Positions 18,005-25,036 of a stretch of DNA of 55,450 nt are shown here, piece by piece; the first letter of the stretch is position 1; each line of letters begins with the position of its first letter. This DNA is from Gammaproteobacteria bacterium. Lineage in GTDB: Bacteria > Pseudomonadota > Gammaproteobacteria > Pseudomonadales > Cellvibrionaceae. Where the stretch lies: assembly GCA_025362015.1 (NCBI GenBank), contig JANYIO010000142.1:1-55450 (forward strand), given 5' to 3'. Below the pieces are notes generated by a model. The model saw only the letters and a program-made list of their open reading frames with translations. It made no database searches and had not been told where the DNA came from. Both the position numbers and the translations under genes were made by a program.

Positions 18005-18023
18005 CAAAAATTAACACCAAACA

Positions 18024-18176
18024 CGAATGGTACTTACTTAAGAACTCTTGAGTTTTTTCCCAGTGTTAATTTATGAAATAAGGGAGTCGTCATCCTCGCG
18101 TAGCGGGGATCCAACATGGTTGAAAGTCACTGGATCCCCGCTACGCGAGGATGACGAGCGTAAGTAAGTACCATTT
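18024..18176. mobile_element. MITE-like palindromic element inserted between nrtB and the ATPase gene
   Basis: The outer inverted repeats AATGGTACTTACTTA (18026-18040) and its complement (18161-18175) enclose a second, 27-bp perfect inverted repeat (18087-18113 and 18131-18157; core TCCTCGCGTAGCGGGGAT) with a 17-nt loop. The whole is flanked by direct copies of ACACCAAACA at 18014-18023 and 18177-18186, which look like a 10-bp target duplication. There is no coding capacity. The GC-rich core contrasts with the surroundings. Confidence 0.75.
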
Positions 18177-18232
18177 ACACCAAACATTATCGATTATTTT
18201 CAGCATAGCGGATTAAAAAAGAGAACTGCATT

Positions 18233-19108
18233 ATGAGCCAATTACATTTAGAACTTTCCAGTGTAGGCATAGATTTTCCAACACCTAAAGGCCCTTTCAG
18301 TGCATTGCACGATGTTAATTTGAAAATTATGCAAGGTGAATTTGTATCGCTGATTGGCCACTCAGGTTGCGGAAAATCCACCGTGTTAAATATTGTCGCA
18401 GGTTTATACCAAGCTACTTTGGGCGGCGTAATATTAAATGGTCGCGAAGTAAATGAACCCGGCCCCGAGCGCGCAGTGGTATTTCAAAACCATTCCCTTT
18501 TACCTTGGCTCACCGCATATCAAAATGTCGAGCTAGGTGTAAAGCCCGTATTTAAAGGCAAAAAAACCAAAGCCGAAATGCGTGAATGGATTGAACACAA
18601 TTTAGAATTGGTACACATGACACACGCGCTACACAAACGCCCTGATGAGTTGTCTGGCGGCATGAAGCAACGCGTCGGCATTGCCCGCGCACTCGCTATG
18701 CAACCCGAAGTATTATTAATGGATGAACCCTTCGGCGCACTCGATGCTTTAACCCGCGCGCATTTACAAGATTCATTGATGGAGATTCAAAATACGCTCG
18801 GCAATACCGTGATTATGATTACGCATGATGTTGATGAAGCTGTATTACTTTCTGATCGCATTGTGATGATGACCAACGGGCCTGCCGCCACCGTCGGCGA
18901 AATTCTCGACGTAAAATTAGCACGCCCACGTAACCGCTTAGCGTTGGCGGATGACACGGAATACAACGGTTATCGCGGCGCAGTGTTGCGTTTCCTGTAC
19001 GAAAAACAAAAAAAGGTTGAACCCATTACTGTAAAACGTACCGAAAAACCTGCAGAGCAATTTGCAGTAGAAAATACATCCATAACCGAAAGCAAACAGG
19101 TAGCGTAA
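18233..19108 (+). CDS. Nitrate ABC transporter ATP-binding protein (NrtC/NrtD type)
   Basis: The 291-residue ATPase has Walker A 'GHSGCGKST' (residues 42-50), Q-loop 'VVFQNHSLLPWLTAYQNVELG', signature 'LSGGMKQRVGIARALA', Walker B 'VLLMDEPFGALDALTR' and H-loop 'MITHDVDEA'. The 'SLLPWLT' after the Q-loop is typical of the NrtC/NrtD/TauB/SsuB group. It lacks the C-terminal NrtA-like regulatory domain of cyanobacterial NrtC; the last 45 residues are a charged, low-complexity tail. It powers the NrtA-NrtB system upstream despite the intervening repeat element. Confidence 0.92.
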   Translation: MSQLHLELSSVGIDFPTPKGPFSALHDVNLKIMQGEFVSLIGHSGCGKSTVLNIVAGLYQATLGGVILNGREVNEPGPERAVVFQNHSLLPWLTAYQNVELGVKPVFKGKKTKAEMREWIEHNLELVHMTHALHKRPDELSGGMKQRVGIARALAMQPEVLLMDEPFGALDALTRAHLQDSLMEIQNTLGNTVIMITHDVDEAVLLSDRIVMMTNGPAATVGEILDVKLARPRNRLALADDTEYNGYRGAVLRFLYEKQKKVEPITVKRTEKPAEQFAVENTSITESKQVA

Positions 19109-19391
19109 AAAAAATAACGAATGATGCGTGCGGAGAAAATGGGATAACGCACTTTTAGCGCCTAATCCATTATCAATATTTTTCTTTTAGACTAATTTGT
19201 ATTTACGGTAGCACCACATCATTCCCAGCACACAGCTTTTCGTATTAGTGATCAATACATTAGCCAATAAGTTGACGGGCTTCCACCCTCAGGTCATCAC
19301 AATCTTTAATGAAAAAGACTCGCGCTGATTGAATAGGTTATGATGGTGTATTCTTTATACTCCAGAAAACCTGAGACTATTCATCATTCTT

Positions 19392-21110
19392 ATGGATCAC
19401 CTTCAATCCAGCTTACACATTAAATTTTCACAGCGCAGCGAAGCGGGCCGGAAGCCTGAAAATCAGGACACCGTAGGCGCACGCATTCCTGAGGGTAATG
19501 CGCTTACTACCAAAGGCATTGCCATAGCTATTGCAGATGGCGTGAGTAGTAGCATGGCTGCTCGCGAAGCGAGCCAAACGGCGATTACCGGTTTTCTCAC
19601 GGATTATTACGCCACACCCGACACATGGAGCACACAACAATCAGCCATTCGGGTTATTCAAGCATTAAATTCCAGCTTGTATGGGCGCAGCCAAAATTCA
19701 ATTTACGGCGAAGGCTACCTCAGCACTTTTTCAGCATTAATTTTAAAAGGTTCAACCGCATTTTTATTTCATGTAGGGGATACACGCATTTATCGTTTGC
19801 GCGGCAATGACCTTGAATTGCTTACCCGCGACCATACCCAACGGGTTGACCGCGATACCACTCACCTCAGCCGCGCTATAGGTGCAGATCCTTATTTAGA
19901 AGTGGACATGTGCAGCTGCGACCTTGAAGTGGGCGATGTATTTATTTTAAGTAGCGATGGTATTCATGAATTTATTCCCGTCGCCGAATTCAAACATTTA
20001 ATTAAAACTAATTCACAAAATTTAGAAGCGTTGGTTAACGCTGCCATTGAACTCGCACTAAATCACAACAGCAATGACAACATTAGCATTCAAGCTACCA
20101 GTATTGAACAAATTGGCAGCGCCACTCAAAGTGAAGCCGTTCAAGTATTGTCGCGCTTACCATTCCCACCGCTATTATCACCTGGGCAAATACTGGATGG
20201 TTTATGCGTTAAAAAAATCATGCATGAATCCAATCGCAGTCAGGTTTATTTAGTCGAGGATGAAAAAAATAATCAGTTCGTAATGAAAACACCCTCTGTC
20301 ATTTTCCAAGATGATGCGGCTTATATCGAACGCTTTGTGATGGAATCCTGGATTGGGGTGCGCATTCACAGCCCACAAGTAGCGCGCATAGTTCCGGCAC
20401 CGGAATCGCGTTCATGTTTGTATTATTTAACCGAATATATTCCGGGACCAACACTCACACAATTATTAAAGGAGCGCGGCACGTTATCCATTTTAGATGC
20501 CGTTGAGCTTATTGAAAATTTAATTCGCGGCATTCGCGCAATGCATCGCAAAGAAACATTGCATCAGGATTTAAAGCCCGACAATATTGTTATTAGTGCA
20601 AAAGGCCCCATCATCGTCGACTTTGGTTCTTGCTGGGTAGCAGGAGTTGAAGAAGTTGTAGCGCCATTTATGCGCGATAATGTTTTAGGCACCATGGACT
20701 ATTCCGCACCAGAATACCGTTACGGCGGAAAGCCTGGGCCAGCCTCCGATCAATTTTCATTGGCAGTTTTATTGTATGAAATGCTCACGGGTAAATTACC
20801 TTACGGAGTAAATTATGCTAAAGCGACAAATTTAAATAGTTTTCAAAAATTGAAATATCATTCGGCAATGCAGCACAACCCACTAGTACCTTATTGGTTA
20901 GACAAAGCATTGGAAAAAGCCCTCAGTATTTATCCCAACGCACGTTACGAAGCTTTATCCGAATGGCTACAAGATTTAAAACGCCCTAACCCCAAGTGGC
21001 TTACCCAACGCCAACAACCCTTAATAGAACGCCACCCCGACAAAGTGTGGAAATTTTTAGCCACTACGGGTTGGCTAAGTACTTTATTGTTATTATTTTT
21101 GCGGAAGTGA
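19392..21110 (+). CDS. PP2C phosphatase / Ser-Thr protein kinase fusion, membrane-anchored (copy 2)
   Basis: This is a paralogue of the fusion at 5261-7003 with the same order. The PP2C domain (about 10-240) has 'KPENQDTVG', 'IADGVSSSMA', 'FHVGDTRIYRL', 'LSSDGIHEFI' and 'NDNISIQ'. The kinase domain (about 272-540) has 'FVMKTPS', 'LHQDLKPDNIVI', 'IVDFGSC' and 'GTMDYSAPE'. A C-terminal hydrophobic anchor ends 'LLLLFLRK'. Unlike copy 1 it keeps the canonical DLKPDN catalytic loop. The glycine loop is again replaced ('HESNRSQVYLV'). It follows the nitrate ABC operon by 283 bp; a TATACT at 19356 may be a -10 element. A role in phosphorylation control of nitrate uptake or assimilation is inferred. 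Confidence 0.9.
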   Translation: MDHLQSSLHIKFSQRSEAGRKPENQDTVGARIPEGNALTTKGIAIAIADGVSSSMAAREASQTAITGFLTDYYATPDTWSTQQSAIRVIQALNSSLYGRSQNSIYGEGYLSTFSALILKGSTAFLFHVGDTRIYRLRGNDLELLTRDHTQRVDRDTTHLSRAIGADPYLEVDMCSCDLEVGDVFILSSDGIHEFIPVAEFKHLIKTNSQNLEALVNAAIELALNHNSNDNISIQATSIEQIGSATQSEAVQVLSRLPFPPLLSPGQILDGLCVKKIMHESNRSQVYLVEDEKNNQFVMKTPSVIFQDDAAYIERFVMESWIGVRIHSPQVARIVPAPESRSCLYYLTEYIPGPTLTQLLKERGTLSILDAVELIENLIRGIRAMHRKETLHQDLKPDNIVISAKGPIIVDFGSCWVAGVEEVVAPFMRDNVLGTMDYSAPEYRYGGKPGPASDQFSLAVLLYEMLTGKLPYGVNYAKATNLNSFQKLKYHSAMQHNPLVPYWLDKALEKALSIYPNARYEALSEWLQDLKRPNPKWLTQRQQPLIERHPDKVWKFLATTGWLSTLLLLFLRK

Positions 21111-21310
21111 CTTTTAGCCGCCTTAACTCCCCCGGATAAGCCGCATCAAGCGGCTCCACTCTGCCCCTATTGCTAATCAGAATACTGCGCGAGCAGAAAG
21201 AATTAACGGCCAAAATAATGACGGATAACAAACTGTAAACTATTCTAATTGGACTACCCGTAATTTTCTTTGTTATTGAGCCTAAAAACACCAAGCGAGC
21301 GCCACCCAAA

Positions 21311-22063
21311 TTGCCTAACTCTCTGATAGTTATAGTGATTTTATTTAGTGTCATATTTTTCGTAAGCTTGGCGTGGGTACGGTATCGTTTTGAAAAAGAG
21401 GCCAGCAATAAAGCGCTAGCAGCGAACAAGATGCTAGCGGGCATGATAGATAAGAGCGAACACAATGCTCTGCTGGAAAGCAAAGAAGCGGCCATAAAAC
21501 AATTAGAAGACCAGCTTGCAATATTGAACAATTTATTAGCGCATTCTGAAGCCGATATTAAACGTCAGACGGCGCAAACTGAACAAACGCTTGCTAACAG
21601 GCAGGCAGCCATTGAACGCATCACCAGTGAAAACGAATATTTTGTAACCGACATTACCGGCAAGATAGAAGCCCTGCGCAGCAATGCTGGCAAGTTACAA
21701 AACGACCTGTTGTCATTTGAACGCTGGGCACTCCAGTTAGAAAATTTAATGACTAACAATGCAGTCATGCAAAAACAAAGTAAAACGTTCCAGGGTATTG
21801 TTAAACAAATTATTATTTTGGCACTTAACGCAAGCATAGAAGCCGCCAGAGCTGGAGCGGCCGGTAAGGGATTTGCTGTTGTTGCATCAGAAGTTAGAAA
21901 TTTAGCCAATGAATCTGAAGCGCTAAACAACAACAATAAGGATAACCTTTGTAAAAACGAAGTATTAACAGTAACTACATTTCAGGATATCCAGGCAACC
22001 AGCAGAATGATTCTAACCGGTGTGACTAATCTTCACTCTGACATAAACAAACTTTTAATGTGA
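21311..22063 (+). CDS. Short MCP-like signalling protein with truncated C-terminal helix
   Basis: The protein has a single N-terminal membrane helix (about 4-23), a long coiled coil (about 25-165) and the methyl-accepting chemotaxis hairpin tip '[35 protein letters not shown]' in adapted form. Only about 50 residues follow the tip, so the antiparallel partner helix is much shorter than in a normal MCP. There is no ligand-binding domain. The start is TTG 21311; the frame is open a further 24 codons upstream and encodes another hydrophobic stretch, so the true start may be earlier. It is followed by CheX- and CheY-like genes on the same strand. The CheA/CheW partner is not in the window. Confidence 0.7.
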   Translation: MPNSLIVIVILFSVIFFVSLAWVRYRFEKEASNKALAANKMLAGMIDKSEHNALLESKEAAIKQLEDQLAILNNLLAHSEADIKRQTAQTEQTLANRQAAIERITSENEYFVTDITGKIEALRSNAGKLQNDLLSFERWALQLENLMTNNAVMQKQSKTFQGIVKQIIILALNASIEAARAGAAGKGFAVVASEVRNLANESEALNNNNKDNLCKNEVLTVTTFQDIQATSRMILTGVTNLHSDINKLLM

Positions 22064-22134
22064 TTCGCAGGTAATGTAATTCGCATGAAACATCTGACGA
22101 CACCCAGCTTTTTACAACAGAGAAAAGTTAATTA

Positions 22135-22710
22135 ATGAACCCCGCTAATCACAAAAATTTAGCAACGATTTTGGGTCAATCTTTTAATGAGATGCTAAGC
22201 TCAATTGGCAAGCAGCAAACGTTATCTATTAGTACTGTTGAGAAGAAATTAATCCAATCACTTGGATTTAAATCGGTTATGTGTTCAATAGCATCGTCGT
22301 CCTTTAAATTAAATATGTTATTGCACTTTCCATTAGATAACCTTGCCGCGAGTCATTTTATCGCGCTCATTAATGTTGATGCTGGTAAGGATGCACAGCA
22401 ACATTATCTGGATTATATTTCTGAACTGACGAATAGTTTATGCGGTACCGCCAATAGAATTTTAGGTGTTTGTGGATTTTCAACGGGCATGTCTACTCCT
22501 GTTACATTGCAAATTACCAATAGCACCCTACATATGGATGCAATAACACCAGGAAGCGAAGTGCATATTGGTTGTTTTCTCAACGGCGGCCCGCTTATTT
22601 TTGCAAGCCTTTATTTATTTATAAACCAGGGCTTTGAAAATAATTTATTAATAACGGTGCCAGAGGTTGGCATCGCCACTGAAAATTCAGGTGAGCTTGA
22701 GTTTTTCTAA
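22135..22710 (+). CDS. CheX-like CheY-P phosphatase domain protein
   Basis: The 191-residue protein contains the CheC/CheX-type active motif D-x3-E-x2-N in 'LDYISELTNSLCGTANRIL' (Asp93, Glu97, Asn100). CheX-like segments are 'SVMCSIASSSFKLNMLLHF' and 'CGFSTGMSTPVTLQI'. Such proteins dephosphorylate CheY-P. The gene lies between an MCP-like gene and a CheY-like gene, 29 bp before the latter, so the pair probably works as receiver and phosphatase. The divergence from CheX proper is large; the function rests on the motif and context. Confidence 0.7.
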   Translation: MNPANHKNLATILGQSFNEMLSSIGKQQTLSISTVEKKLIQSLGFKSVMCSIASSSFKLNMLLHFPLDNLAASHFIALINVDAGKDAQQHYLDYISELTNSLCGTANRILGVCGFSTGMSTPVTLQITNSTLHMDAITPGSEVHIGCFLNGGPLIFASLYLFINQGFENNLLITVPEVGIATENSGELEFF

Positions 22711-22739
22711 CGTACAAGAAAAGGCGGAGTATTTATCAA

Positions 22740-23099
22740 ATGGCAAAAGTATTAGTTGTTGACGATTCTAGTACCGTTAGAAATGAAGTCAGTGGCTTTC
22801 TGATAGCCAACGGTATTGATGTAGATACCGCAATTGATGGCGTGGATGGTTTATCTAAAATTGGGAGAGACCCGAATTTAAAACTCGTCATTTGCGATGT
22901 AAACATGCCCAACATGGATGGCCTCACGATGGTTGAGAAAGTAAAAGCCTCCGGCAAATCCATTTCTATCATTATGCTGACCACTGAAAGCAACCCCAGC
23001 ATGAAACAAAGAGGTAAAGATGCAGGGGTAAAAGGTTGGATTGTTAAACCATTTAATGGTGCAGCTACGCTAGAGGGAATTAAAAAACTTATTATGTAA
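22740..23099 (+). CDS. CheY-like single-domain response regulator
   Basis: This is a 119-residue stand-alone receiver domain. It has the acidic pair Asp8-Asp9 in 'VVDDSSTVR', phospho-acceptor Asp53 in 'LVICDVNMPNMDG', the switch Thr in 'IIMLTTES' and Lys in 'GWIVKPFN'. No output domain is fused. GGCGGAG lies about 12 bases before the ATG. It ends just before a strong hairpin that it shares with the convergent symporter gene. Confidence 0.92.
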   Translation: MAKVLVVDDSSTVRNEVSGFLIANGIDVDTAIDGVDGLSKIGRDPNLKLVICDVNMPNMDGLTMVEKVKASGKSISIIMLTTESNPSMKQRGKDAGVKGWIVKPFNGAATLEGIKKLIM

Positions 23100-23113
23100 A
23101 AAATAGCGATCAC

Positions 23114-23149
23114 CGTTAAAATATTTTAGCGTATCACGCTGTTTTAACG
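23114..23149. terminator. Bidirectional hairpin between cheY-like gene and symporter
   Basis: CGTTAAAA (23114-23121) pairs with TTTTAACG (23142-23149), enclosing an inner AGCGT-ATC-ACGCT stem. The symporter's TGA (23134-23136) lies inside it. Confidence 0.55.
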
Positions 23150-24368
23150 CCTACTATTTTTTGCACCACCAAACTTCCCACCATATCACCTTCTACATTT
23201 ACTGCCGTGCGAAAGGCATCAAGCAAGCGATCTATCGGCAATAAAATTGCGATGGCCTCACCGGCAAGCCTACCGATTGCAATACCATTATCATCGTCAC
23301 CATACCTGCACTTGGAATTCCTGGTGCGCCCATAGCAGCGATCATCGCGGTACAAAATACAATAAGTTGCTGCGCCAAGGTTAACTCAATGCCGGCGAGA
23401 TTGGCGATAAACAATGCCGCAGCAGCTTCGTAAAGTGCAGTGCCGTCCATATTAATGGTGGCACCTAGAGGCACCACAAAACCGGCAATATCTTTTTGCA
23501 CTTGTAAATTTTTTTCTACGCAACGCAACGTTACCGGTAAAGTAGCGGAGCTGGAGCTGGTAGCGAAAGCAGTAATTAAAGCTTCGCGCGCACCGCGCCA
23601 AAACCACAGCGGTGATTTTTTAGTAAAGAGATACAAAATAAACGGCAAAATAATAGCGCCATGCACCAAGGTTAACGCAATAATAATGGCCACAAATTTT
23701 GCCAAGGTCGTCAGTAGCTCCATATTTTGCGTGGCAACTAACTTTATCAATAACGCAAATATGCCGAGCGGAGCTAAACGCATTACCCAACCTATCATGC
23801 GCATCATTAAATCTAAAAATTCCTGAAACAAATTTAAAATATTCCGGTATTTTTCACCACCCATAACCAAAGCTACGCCCAAACATAAAGCAAACACAAC
23901 AACTGCAAATACATCGCCTTTTGCCAGAGCCGAAAATGGGTTTTGGAAGATACTATGCAAAAATTGCAGAAAAAACTCAGACGGTGGCAACTGTTTATGC
24001 TCGAAATTTTCCATCGCTCCCTGAAACATGGCGAGATGCATACCCTCACCCGGGCGCAGCAAATTCATCGCCAATAACGCTAATACAATCGCAATGCCCA
24101 TGGAGCTTACAAAAAATGCGAGAGTCGTCATCCATACTTTATTGATTTGTTGATGCGCTTGTAAATTGGCAACACCCACTACGATGGTAGAAAATACTAA
24201 AGGTATCAATACCATTTTTAGTAAATCCACAAAAAGATTCGCTGCCAGGGTACTAGTGTATAAAACCCATATATGCACGGGCGATGCATCGCCAATTTGG
24301 GTAAGCAGACCGCCGGTTAACAGACCAAGCACTACGCCGATTAAAATTTGTTGATTAAGACTTGGCAT
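23134..24368 (-). pseudogene. Dicarboxylate/amino acid:cation symporter (DAACS family) with a one-base frameshift
   Basis: From ATG 24368 (AGAGGATG site) the frame encodes a DctA/GltP-type sodium or proton symporter: TM segments, a Ser-rich 'FATSSSSATLPVT' hairpin, 'VPLGATINMDGTALYEA' and 'GIPSAGMVTMIMVLQSVGLPV'. The frame is then lost and ends at 23232. The correct continuation, 'GEAIAILLPIDRLLDAFRTAVNVEGDMVGSLVVQKIVG', lies in another frame down to 23134. Loss of a single G near 23257-23261 (expected GTGGAG, present GTGAG) explains it. The lost part carries the Asp/Arg/Asn residues that bind substrate and cation, so the upstream product should be inactive. A sequencing error is the main alternative. 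Confidence 0.8.
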
Positions 24369-24385
24369 AACATCCTCTACATAAA

Positions 24386-25036
24386 TTATTTGATGTAACC
24401 CATACGATAATGTTTATCTTCCACCACCCGGAAATCATTTCTGAATAAATCCAATTCATGTGCAGCGCGATCGTTGCGAACTTCTAAATCAGTAATTTCA
24501 TAATGTAAATCATCAATGCGGTGCAGTTTATATTGCCGTTCATTGGAATCGTTATTGCGCTCGGAAATATCATATTGCAGCGCTTGAATTTCATTGTAAT
24601 TCGATTGAATACGCGCCTGATTACTATCCATTTCACTCGCTAAATTATTTATGTGGCGCTCAATATTATAAAGCTCCTGCCCATCGCGATAAGCAAGCAA
24701 AAATTGCCCCTCTAAATCTTGCGGACAAATGCCGTGATATTCAGAGCCATCGCGACCAGCGCTATAACCTTTTTCTGGCACGCAATACAAACGTGCACCT
24801 TTTTTGTGGCCATCTTCATAATCAGGCATCACCGGTGTTACTTTCACGCGTGCGCAAGCTTTACCGTGTTCAGCAACACGACTGAGTGGATAACCCTGAT
24901 TGGCATCTTCCAAACCTTTAATGTACCAATCCGCATGCAAACATTCATCTTTACTCATAGTGGCACAAGCCGACAATAGGATTGAACACAAAAGTAAAAT
25001 TGATAGCGCGCACCGCATGAATATTTTATTGTTCAT
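24386..25036 (-). CDS. DUF2799-type lipoprotein
   Basis: The protein has about 216 residues. A lipoprotein signal ends at 'LLSAC' with the lipidated Cys near residue 23. The globular part reads 'DWYIKGLEDANQGYPLSRVAEHGKAC', 'PDYEDGHKKGARLYC', 'GYSAGRDGSEYHGICP' and 'FLLAYRDGQELYNIE', a style matching DUF2799. A predicted coiled coil (about 125-195) follows. The start at ATG 25036 overlaps the end of pbpC by 11 bases, so it is probably co-transcribed with it. Function is unknown; an envelope location is clear. Confidence 0.75.
   Translation of the reverse strand: MNNKIFMRCALSILLLCSILLSACATMSKDECLHADWYIKGLEDANQGYPLSRVAEHGKACARVKVTPVMPDYEDGHKKGARLYCVPEKGYSAGRDGSEYHGICPQDLEGQFLLAYRDGQELYNIERHINNLASEMDSNQARIQSNYNEIQALQYDISERNNDSNERQYKLHRIDDLHYEITDLEVRNDRAAHELDLFRNDFRVVEDKHYRMGYIK

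Noticed and set aside
21139-21155. AGCCGC/GCGGCT hairpin after the second PP2C-kinase gene
   Set aside because: A short stem with no T-run; too weak to call a terminator.
23255-23265. Programmed frameshift in the symporter gene
   Set aside because: There is no slippery heptamer or stimulatory structure that I can see, and other members of this family are single-frame genes; mutation or error is simpler.
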